This document shows, in pieces, positions 1 to 5,435 of a stretch of DNA of 6,620 nucleotides (within the stretch, counting starts at the first letter, position 1; each line of letters begins with the position of its first letter). The notes beneath the pieces were generated by a model. That model ran no database searches. It saw nothing but the letters and a program-made list of their open reading frames with translations, and was not told where the DNA came from. The stretch is from Deltaproteobacteria bacterium (GTDB lineage Bacteria; Desulfobacterota; B13-G15; RBG-16-54-18), in NCBI GenBank assembly GCA_003646745.1, contig QMLM01000095.1:1-6620 (forward strand), in the 5' to 3' direction. Both the position numbers and the translations under genes were made by a program.

Positions 1-149
1 ACCATCAAAGCCCTCTTCATTGTAGGGCCCACTACTGGTAAATATGTCTATGCCAAGTGCCTTCGCTCCTTAAAGGGACCAAAATACCGCCTTAGGAGGC
101 CAGAATCCCCTTGAGCTTGTCCTCATGGCGTGGTATTTTTCACGGTAAG
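1..149. other. unassigned left edge, no recognisable gene
   Basis: I see no supported gene here. On the + strand one frame is open from the left edge to a TGA at 112-114, but its 37 codons match no family I know and show no start. On the minus strand a frame is open from 69 to the left edge (23 codons), bounded by a TAA at 70-72 and lacking ATG, GTG or TTG, so a gene starting inside the window is unlikely. A short GCCT/AGGC inverted repeat (89-100) encloses part of an AGGAGG. No convincing promoter or terminator is visible. The stretch could be the tail of a gene lying to the left, intergenic DNA, or a degraded remnant. Confidence 0.4.
94..99 (+). promoter_or_regulatory. AGGAGG Shine-Dalgarno-like site upstream of acpS
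   Basis: A full AGGAGG lies 11 bases before an in-frame TTG at 111 and 50 bases before the ATG at 150. It is the only strong ribosome-binding sequence near acpS and so bears on the start choice. If it is used, AcpS would carry 13 extra N-terminal residues. The spacing is on the long side and family alignment favours the ATG, so its role is uncertain. Confidence 0.3.
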
Positions 150-527
150 ATGATTTATGGTATCGGCATTGACATAATAAAGATAGCTAGGTTTGAAAGG
201 GCCCTGGGGAGGTGGGGAGAGCGCCTCTACAAAAAAGTATTTACCCTCGAGGAGCTATCCTTTTGCCTCAAAAAGGCGCAGCCGGGCAAACACTTAGCCC
301 TTCGCTTTGCCGCCAAAGAGGCCTTTTTAAAGGCCCTGGGAATTGGTATGTTTCAGGGGGTGGCATGGAAGGAAATAGAGATCCTCAATGATCCCCTTGG
401 ACGTCCTCAAATTAGACTCATGGGAGAGGCAGAAAGGATCTGCCGCAAAAAGGGGATAAAGGAAGTCTTCGTGAGTATTTCTCACGAAGAGGAATATGGG
501 ATAGCCCAAGTGCTTTTGGAGGTATGA
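150..527 (+). CDS. acpS: holo-[acyl-carrier-protein] synthase
   Basis: This cytoplasmic enzyme transfers 4'-phosphopantetheine from coenzyme A to the conserved serine of acyl carrier protein, activating it for fatty acid synthesis. The 125-residue product has the usual AcpS length. It shows the N-terminal GIGIDI with metal-binding Asp8, the central RFAAKEAFLKALG (residues 52-64) with metal-binding Glu57, and the C-terminal SISHEEEYGIA (109-119). The ATG at 150 puts the family's opening Met-Ile-x-Gly-Ile-Gly at residue 1. An in-frame TTG at 111 would add 13 residues and has the better Shine-Dalgarno sequence, whereas the ATG has almost none. I keep the ATG because the first strand of the AcpS fold normally begins there. 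nnr follows four bases after the stop, a common pairing. Confidence 0.93.
   Translation: MIYGIGIDIIKIARFERALGRWGERLYKKVFTLEELSFCLKKAQPGKHLALRFAAKEAFLKALGIGMFQGVAWKEIEILNDPLGRPQIRLMGEAERICRKKGIKEVFVSISHEEEYGIAQVLLEV
518..522 (+). promoter_or_regulatory. ribosome binding site of nnr
   Basis: GGAGG sits inside the last codons of acpS, nine bases before the GTG at 532. It decides the GTG start: the nearby ATG at 524 overlaps the acpS stop and meets a TGA after three codons. Its position inside acpS suggests the two genes are translated from one message. Confidence 0.75.
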
Positions 528-531
528 TAAG

Positions 532-2106
532 GTGAAACTGGTAACCGCCAGCCAAATGCAAGATCTAGATCGCAGGACCATCCAAGAATGTGGCATCCCA
601 GGGATCGTCTTGATGGAGAACGCTGGAAAAGGTGCCGCTGAGCTACTAGTCCAACACTTCCCCGAAGTTCGGCAGGGGTGGGTCGCCATCTTGGCAGGTC
701 GGGGTAACAATGGTGGAGATGGTCTGGTCATCGCCAGGCACCTGCGCAACTGGGGGATAAAGGTCAAGGTCTACCTCCTCTGCTCCAAAGAAAACGTCCA
801 TGGTGATGCAAGAACAAACCTTCAGGTCTGGCTGAATATGAGGGGGGAGACCATAGAGGTCCCTTCCGAGGGAGAATCTGTCAGGGTAAAAGAGGAGCTG
901 GCGCAAGCGAATCTCATCGTCGATGCCATCTTTGGAACTGGGTTAAACTCTGAGGTGGGGGGTCATTTCAAAGAGGTCATCTCCTTCGTCAACTCTCTCC
1001 CCCAGCCAGTAATGGCCGTTGACATCCCCTCCGGCGTAGAGGCCACAGGAGGAAAGGTACTGGGAGTGGCCATAAAGGCCAACCTGACCGCTACCTTTGG
1101 CCTGGCCAAGATAGGCCAGACGATCCATCCTGGCTTAAACTACGTTGGGAAACTTGAGGTAGTTGATATCGGTATCCCCTCCTATCTCATAGATGAAGCT
1201 GAGATCAAGACCTATCTTATCGACCCGGCTGAGCTGGATCTCGGCCTTCTTTCCCCACGTCCTGCCCAGGCCCACAAAGGAAACTATGGGCACCTACTGG
1301 TACTAGCCGGCTCCCCGGGCAAGACAGGGGCGGCGGCCTTGGTCTGCCAAGGAGCCATGCGCGCCGGGGCAGGATTGGTCACTCTGGGGATCCCCGCCAG
1401 CCTGAACCACATCCTCGAGGTCAAACTTACAGAAGCCATGACTGAACCTCTCCCAGATCCCATAAACGGCTACCTCTGCCCGGACTCAATGGGACGAATA
1501 TTGCAACTGTTAGAAGGAAAGACGGCCCTCGCTTTGGGCCCAGGGGTCTCTACCCAACCTCAGGTCAGAGAGCTTATATTAGGCCTTATCTCAAAGGCAA
1601 AAATCCCCCTAGTAGTAGACGCCGATGGGATTACTGCCCTAGCCTCAAGACCCCAGCTCTTAAAGGAGTGCACAAACCCCATCACCATTACCCCCCACCC
1701 AGGGGAAATGGCCCGTCTGCTTGGCACTACGACTAAGGAAGTCCAGGACAATAGAATCGAGGTGGCCAGGGACTTCGCTACCTCATACAGCTGCGTCGTC
1801 GTTCTCAAAGGAAACAGAACTATCATCTCCTCCCCTGAAGGAGAGGTATACATTAACCCTAGTGGCAACCCCGGTATGGCCTCTGGAGGGACAGGGGATG
1901 TCCTCACGGGGATGATCGGCGGGCTTTTGGCCCAGGGAATCCCTCCCCTAGAGGCAGCAAAATGGGGAGTATACCTGCATGGACTTGCAGGGGATATCGC
2001 CGCAACGAAATTAGGAGAAATGCCCCTCATAGCCAGTGACATCCTCGATTATCTCCCCTACGCGCTAAAAGAGATCAAGACCCATGGCAACAAAAAAGAC
2101 ACTTGA
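532..2106 (+). CDS. nnr: bifunctional NAD(P)H-hydrate repair enzyme (epimerase + ADP-dependent dehydratase)
   Basis: The enzyme repairs hydrated NADH and NADPH. The N-terminal domain interconverts the R and S hydrates, and the C-terminal domain dehydrates the S form using ADP. The 524-residue product has the normal length of the fused bacterial form. The YjeF_N epimerase half (about 1-220) shows LMENAG (27-32), the AGRGNNGGDG loop (55-64), DAIFGTGL (131-138) and AVDIPSGV (162-169). The ribokinase-like half (about 240-515) shows HKGNYGHLLVLAGS (248-261), ALGPGVS (334-340), VVDADG (361-366), ITPHPGEMARLLG (386-398), VLKG (424-427) and the nucleotide and catalytic motif SGGTGDVLTG (451-460) with Asp456. 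It starts at GTG. The last 23 bases overlap tsaE. Both halves look intact, with no missing motif. Confidence 0.96.
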   Translation: MKLVTASQMQDLDRRTIQECGIPGIVLMENAGKGAAELLVQHFPEVRQGWVAILAGRGNNGGDGLVIARHLRNWGIKVKVYLLCSKENVHGDARTNLQVWLNMRGETIEVPSEGESVRVKEELAQANLIVDAIFGTGLNSEVGGHFKEVISFVNSLPQPVMAVDIPSGVEATGGKVLGVAIKANLTATFGLAKIGQTIHPGLNYVGKLEVVDIGIPSYLIDEAEIKTYLIDPAELDLGLLSPRPAQAHKGNYGHLLVLAGSPGKTGAAALVCQGAMRAGAGLVTLGIPASLNHILEVKLTEAMTEPLPDPINGYLCPDSMGRILQLLEGKTALALGPGVSTQPQVRELILGLISKAKIPLVVDADGITALASRPQLLKECTNPITITPHPGEMARLLGTTTKEVQDNRIEVARDFATSYSCVVVLKGNRTIISSPEGEVYINPSGNPGMASGGTGDVLTGMIGGLLAQGIPPLEAAKWGVYLHGLAGDIAATKLGEMPLIASDILDYLPYALKEIKTHGNKKDT

Positions 2107-2590
2107 GATCATCTCCCCTACCCCTGAGCAGACAGAGAAAATAGGCACGCTGTTAGGAGAGATGCTTACAGGGGGCGAAGTCATTGCCTTGGCCGGGGAG
2201 TTGGGTTCGGGGAAAACCACCCTGGTCAAGGGAATAGCTCAAGGGATGGGATTTAAGGAGCAGGAGGTAGTTAGTCCCTCCTTTACCCTGATAAATGAGT
2301 ATGACGGTCCACTTCCCCTCTTTCACATAGACTTTTACCGGTTGGAAGGCGAAAAGGACCCCTTCGAGATCGGATTTGAAGAATACATATCGGCAGAAGG
2401 GGTAGTGGTGATAGAATGGGCGGACAGAGTGCCTCAAGCAGTGCCTAAGGACTCCCTTTGGATAACCTTGAGATATCTGGAAGCGGAACGCAGAGAGATC
2501 GTCATGAGGGCACAAGCAGACAGGTATGAGAAGATTATTGAAGAGTTGAAAAAGAAGCTATATAATAGAAATTCTTCTCAAAAAACTTGA
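2084..2590 (+). CDS. tsaE: tRNA threonylcarbamoyladenosine biosynthesis ATPase TsaE
   Basis: TsaE is the P-loop ATPase that works with TsaB and TsaD to place the threonylcarbamoyl group on A37 of ANN-decoding tRNAs. The 168-residue product shows the Walker A motif GELGSGKTT (38-46, Lys44, Thr45), SPSFTLINEY (64-73), HIDFYRLE (81-88) and VIEWADRV (109-116), all in family order. Beyond about residue 143 a lysine-rich tail (KIIEELKKK, 150-158) extends past the conserved core; its AT-rich DNA holds the predicted lysC promoter. The ATG lies inside nnr in another frame and is preceded only by a weak purine run (AAAGAGA), so translation probably depends on ribosomes finishing nnr. tsaB and tsaD are not in the window. 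Confidence 0.95.
   Translation: MATKKTLEIISPTPEQTEKIGTLLGEMLTGGEVIALAGELGSGKTTLVKGIAQGMGFKEQEVVSPSFTLINEYDGPLPLFHIDFYRLEGEKDPFEIGFEEYISAEGVVVIEWADRVPQAVPKDSLWITLRYLEAERREIVMRAQADRYEKIIEELKKKLYNRNSSQKT
2538..2566 (+). promoter_or_regulatory. predicted housekeeping-type promoter for lysC-cimA-ilvD
   Basis: A -35-like TTGAAG (2538-2543, four of six consensus bases) and a perfect -10 TATAAT (2561-2566) are separated by exactly 17 bases, the optimal sigma-70 spacing. Transcription would start near 2573, giving a leader of roughly 47 bases before lysC. The site lies inside the last codons of tsaE, in a short stretch clearly more AT-rich than its surroundings. It would let the amino-acid genes be expressed apart from acpS-nnr-tsaE. 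This is sequence match only. Confidence 0.55.
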
Positions 2591-2592
2591 GA
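2576..2592 (+). other. small stem-loop at the tsaE stop / start of the lysC leader
   Basis: TCTCAA (2576-2581) can pair with TTGAGA (2587-2592) across a five-base AAAAC loop. The stem spans the tsaE stop codon and would sit at the extreme 5' end of a transcript from the predicted promoter. There is no following T run, so it is not a typical intrinsic terminator. Six mostly A-T pairs is weak and may be chance. Confidence 0.25.
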
Positions 2593-2603
2593 TGGACTGC
2601 AAT

Positions 2604-2610
2604 AGGAGGT
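2604..2610 (+). promoter_or_regulatory. ribosome binding site of lysC
   Basis: AGGAGGT lies ten bases before the ATG at 2621 and fixes the lysC start. It is flanked by two copies of ACTGCAA (2596-2602 and 2614-2620). The whole tsaE-lysC gap is 30 bases, too short for a lysine riboswitch. Confidence 0.8.
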
Positions 2611-2620
2611 CATACTGCAA

Positions 2621-3847
2621 ATGGCCTTAATAGTGCAAAAATATGGGGGCACCTCGGTAGCCAACCTGGACAGGATCAAAGAAGTCGCCAAGAGGGTCAT
2701 CAAAACTCGGGAGGAAGGCTACGATGTAGTGGTAGTGGTCTCGGCCATGGCGGGAGAAACCGACAGGCTCCTTAACTTAGCCAGGGAGGCAGCCCCAGAG
2801 CCCGATGAGAGGGAGTTAGATGTTATCCTCGCCACGGGGGAACAGATCTCCTCGGCGCTACTGGCCATAGTTCTAAACTCAATGGGATACAAGGCAAAAT
2901 CGTATTTAGGTCATCAAATAAAGATCACTACAGACAGCTTCCACGGAAAGGCCAGAATCACCAGCGTGGATGCCGAGAAGATCTTCTCCGATCTGCATGA
3001 AGGCAGAATCGTGGTGGTGGCTGGGTTTCAAGGGGAAGATGAACGAGGGGATATAACCACCTTGGGCAGGGGGGGCTCGGACACCACCGCTGTAGCCATT
3101 GCTGCTGTCCTCGGGGCAGATCTCTGTGAGATATATACCGATGTGGATGGCGTTTACACCACTGACCCAAATATATGCGAGCAAGCGAGGAAACTTGACC
3201 GCATAAGTTACGATGAGATGCTGGAGATGGCGAGCTTAGGGACCAAGGTGCTGCAGATCAGATCAGTGGAGTTCGCCAAGAAATATGGGGTGACCATCCA
3301 TGTACGTTCATCCTTTAACGAAACGAAGGGAACAATAGTCTGTGAGGAGGATACCGAAATGGAAAAGGCACTGGTATCAGGAGTAACTTACGATAAAAAC
3401 CAGGCCAGGATTGAGATTACCAAAGTCCCCGATCGACCGGGGGTGGCCGCTCGATTCTTCGACGCCATTAGCGCTGCGAATATCGTGGTGGACATGATCA
3501 TCCAGACCGCTAGCCTAGAGGAAGGGTACGCCAATATGGCCTTCACCATCTCCAAGACAGATTTCCCCAGGGCCCTCGGTATAGCCCGGTCCTTGGCGAG
3601 GGAGCTAGGAGCAAAGGATGTTATAGCCGAGGAAGACGTGGCCAAGGTATCCATGGTCGGGGTGGGAATGAGGAGTCACTCAGGTGTGGCATCGAAGATG
3701 TTCAGGGCCTTGGCCAAAGAGGGGATTAATATCAAGATGATCAGCACCTCCGAGATCAAAATATCCTGCATTATAGATACCAAATATACTGAGCTGGCCG
3801 TAAGGTCGCTCCACGAGGCCTTCGAACTCGGTAAAGAGAGGAAATAA
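2621..3847 (+). CDS. lysC: aspartate kinase (alpha subunit)
   Basis: It phosphorylates aspartate to 4-phosphoaspartate with ATP, the committed entry to lysine, threonine and methionine synthesis. The amino-acid kinase domain (about 1-240) shows KYGGTSV (7-13), the ATGEQISS stretch (71-78, Glu74), AGFQG (134-138), TTLGRGGSDTTA (146-157) and YTDVDGVYTTDP (172-183). Two ACT regulatory domains follow (about 262-340 and 344-406), with VPDRPGV (269-275) and MISTSEIKIS (373-382), the latter resembling the feedback effector site of monofunctional aspartate kinases. At 408 residues it matches the short alpha/beta class exemplified by Bacillus subtilis aspartokinase II. Inhibition by lysine and/or threonine is likely from family; the effector cannot be read from sequence. 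A strong internal start at codon 247 is listed separately. cimA begins on the base after the stop. Confidence 0.96.
   Translation: MALIVQKYGGTSVANLDRIKEVAKRVIKTREEGYDVVVVVSAMAGETDRLLNLAREAAPEPDERELDVILATGEQISSALLAIVLNSMGYKAKSYLGHQIKITTDSFHGKARITSVDAEKIFSDLHEGRIVVVAGFQGEDERGDITTLGRGGSDTTAVAIAAVLGADLCEIYTDVDGVYTTDPNICEQARKLDRISYDEMLEMASLGTKVLQIRSVEFAKKYGVTIHVRSSFNETKGTIVCEEDTEMEKALVSGVTYDKNQARIEITKVPDRPGVAARFFDAISAANIVVDMIIQTASLEEGYANMAFTISKTDFPRALGIARSLARELGAKDVIAEEDVAKVSMVGVGMRSHSGVASKMFRALAKEGINIKMISTSEIKISCIIDTKYTELAVRSLHEAFELGKERK
3344..3350 (+). promoter_or_regulatory. internal ribosome binding site within lysC
   Basis: GAGGAGG lies eight bases before an in-frame ATG at 3359, a near-ideal Shine-Dalgarno arrangement and at least as good as that of lysC itself. 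It encodes CEED just after the kinase domain, exactly where the beta-subunit start falls in known alpha/beta aspartate kinases. Confidence 0.65.
3359..3847 (+). CDS. lysC: predicted aspartate kinase beta subunit, in-frame internal start
   Basis: Starting at Met247 of LysC, this product would be 162 residues and consist of the two ACT domains without the kinase domain. In Bacillus subtilis aspartokinase II, Corynebacterium glutamicum and Thermus, lysC makes such a beta subunit from an in-frame internal start, and it joins alpha in an alpha2beta2 enzyme that carries effector sites at the interface. Here the codon position, the product size and the strong GAGGAGG upstream all agree with that pattern. 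This is an alternative product of lysC, not an additional gene. Expression is inferred, not shown. Confidence 0.6.
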   Translation: MEKALVSGVTYDKNQARIEITKVPDRPGVAARFFDAISAANIVVDMIIQTASLEEGYANMAFTISKTDFPRALGIARSLARELGAKDVIAEEDVAKVSMVGVGMRSHSGVASKMFRALAKEGINIKMISTSEIKISCIIDTKYTELAVRSLHEAFELGKERK

Positions 3848-5425
3848 ATGAAGGTAAAAATTTACGATACAACTTTGAGAGACGGGACCCAAGGAGAAGA
3901 TATCTCCTTATCCGTGGAGGATAAACTCAGGATCACTCAGAAACTTGACGAACTGGGAATCCATTACATAGAAGGGGGGTGGCCAGGCTCCAATCCCAAG
4001 GATGTCAACTACTTTCGCGAGGTAAAAAAGCTCCGCCTCTCTTTTGCAAAGATAGTGGCCTTTGGAAGCACATCTCGCAAGGGGGTGGCGCCAGAAAAAG
4101 ACATCAATATCCGCTCACTGCTAGAGGCAGGCACAGAGGTGATCACCATCTTCGGCAAGTCTTGGGATATCCACCCGTTGACTGCTATGGATATCTCCTT
4201 AGAAGAAAACTTAGAGTTAATCTACCGCTCCATCTTCTTCCTTAAGAGTCAGGTACCCGAGGTAATCTATGACGCCGAACATTTCTTCGATGGATTTAAA
4301 GGAAACAAGGATTATGCTATGGCGACCATCAAGGCCGCTGAGGAGGCAGGGGCGGACTGCATAGTGCTCTGCGACACCAATGGCGGGACCCTGCCCTTCG
4401 AATTGGTGGAGATCATCAGAGAAGTAAAAGGCTCCATTGGTGTCCCTTTGGGGATACATGTCCATAACGACTCAAATCTGGCAGTGGCCAACACCATCTT
4501 GGCCGTAAAGGAAGGTGTCGTTCATATTCAGGGAACCATCAACGGTTATGGCGAGAGGTGCGGGAACGCAGATCTATGCTCCGTGATCCCCAATCTAAAA
4601 TTGAAGATGGGGGTAGAATGTCTCTCCGACGAACACCTGCGAAGGTTAAAGGAGGTATCGAGATTCGTGAGCGAGCTCGCCAACCTGCCCCATAATAAAC
4701 ACCAACCGTATGTTGGGGATAGCGCCTTTGCCCACAAGGGGGGGGTGCATGTAAGCGCCATTCGCAAAAGCCCCTTCACCTATGAACACATCAAACCCGA
4801 GTTGGTGGGGAACAGACAAAGGATCCTGATCTCAGACCTGTCCGGCGAGAGCAATGTCCTTGCCAAGGCCCAGGAGTTCAATATAAAGCTGAATAAAGGC
4901 GATAAGACGACCAAGAAGATCTTAAAAGAACTAAAAGAGCTGGAGAACCGAGGGTATCAGTTTGAGGGGGCTGAGGGGTCCTTTGAGCTCCTCATAAAGA
5001 AGTCCTTAGGGCTTCACAAGAAGTTCTTCGACCTGTTGGGCTTTCGGGTGATCGTGGAAAAAAGAGGGGATGAGTCCCCTGCGTTTTCTGAGGCCACCAT
5101 TATGGTGAAGGTAGATGGAAAAATAGAACATACGGCCGCTCTGGGAAACGGACCTGTAAACGCCTTGGACAACGCCCTCAGGAAAGCCCTGGAGAAGTTT
5201 TACCCGGAGCTAAAGGAGGTGAGGCTCATCGACTACAAAGTCAGGGTCCTCTCCGATCAGGAGGGAACCGGTGCCAGCACCAGGGTGCTGATAGAATCCT
5301 GTGATGGAAAGGCCAACTGGAGCACCGTAGGGGTCTCGGAAAACATCATCCAGGCCAGCTGGCAGGCCTTGCTAGATAGCATCGACTATAAGCTCTTAAA
5401 GGAAGAAGAGAAAGGGGTCAGATGA
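3848..5425 (+). CDS. cimA: (R)-citramalate synthase
   Basis: It condenses pyruvate with acetyl-CoA to (R)-citramalate, the first step of the isoleucine route that bypasses threonine. The TIM-barrel (about 1-270) shows YDTTLRDGTQGE (6-17) with catalytic Arg11 and metal-binding Asp12, HYIEGGWPGSNPKD (39-52) typical of CimA rather than LeuA, LCDTNGGT (174-181), the HVHND metal site (204-208) and GYGERCGNADL (233-243, Asn240). A linker with FAHKGGVH (294-301) leads to a C-terminal LeuA-type regulatory dimer domain (about 390-515) with LGNGPVNALDNAL (432-444) and GTGASTRV (473-480), which in the family binds isoleucine as feedback inhibitor. The 525-residue length fits the long CimA class. The alternatives, isopropylmalate and homocitrate synthase, fit the motifs less well. 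The ATG abuts the lysC stop, with GAGG six bases upstream. Confidence 0.93.
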   Translation: MKVKIYDTTLRDGTQGEDISLSVEDKLRITQKLDELGIHYIEGGWPGSNPKDVNYFREVKKLRLSFAKIVAFGSTSRKGVAPEKDINIRSLLEAGTEVITIFGKSWDIHPLTAMDISLEENLELIYRSIFFLKSQVPEVIYDAEHFFDGFKGNKDYAMATIKAAEEAGADCIVLCDTNGGTLPFELVEIIREVKGSIGVPLGIHVHNDSNLAVANTILAVKEGVVHIQGTINGYGERCGNADLCSVIPNLKLKMGVECLSDEHLRRLKEVSRFVSELANLPHNKHQPYVGDSAFAHKGGVHVSAIRKSPFTYEHIKPELVGNRQRILISDLSGESNVLAKAQEFNIKLNKGDKTTKKILKELKELENRGYQFEGAEGSFELLIKKSLGLHKKFFDLLGFRVIVEKRGDESPAFSEATIMVKVDGKIEHTAALGNGPVNALDNALRKALEKFYPELKEVRLIDYKVRVLSDQEGTGASTRVLIESCDGKANWSTVGVSENIIQASWQALLDSIDYKLLKEEEKGVR

Positions 5426-5430
5426 GGAGG
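5424..5430 (+). promoter_or_regulatory. ribosome binding site of ilvD overlapping the cimA stop
   Basis: GAGGAGG starts inside the cimA TGA and ends five bases before the ilvD ATG at 5436. The ATG at 5431 is too close to it and reaches a stop within eight codons, so 5436 is the start. The overlap suggests translational coupling of cimA and ilvD. Confidence 0.75.
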
Positions 5431-5435
5431 ATGAC

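Noticed and set aside
1..69. Divergent gene on the minus strand starting inside the window
   Set aside because: The frame has a stop at 70-72 and no ATG, GTG or TTG before the edge; the only TTG preceded by AAGGAG is out of frame and stops after two codons.
111..139. Promoter-like TTGAGC, 17 bases, TATTTT before acpS
   Set aside because: Each hexamer matches only four of six bases, and transcription would begin about four bases before the acpS ATG, leaving no leader. More likely chance.
125..148. Seven-codon ORF (MAWYFSR) ending just before the acpS ATG, as a leader peptide
   Set aside because: No ribosome site at a usable distance, no run of regulatory codons and no attenuator hairpin nearby.
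1560..2042. 160-codon open frame on the minus strand inside nnr
   Set aside because: It is opposite the conserved dehydratase motifs of nnr; low-complexity shadow translation with no domain.
2591..2620. Lysine riboswitch or attenuator in front of lysC
   Set aside because: The gap is only 30 bases and even a leader from the predicted promoter is about 47 bases, far below the size of an L-box aptamer.
2587..2775. 62-codon + strand frame starting at TTG near the lysC start
   Set aside because: It overlaps the lysC N-terminus, including KYGGTSV, in another frame, and has no ribosome site placed for its TTG.
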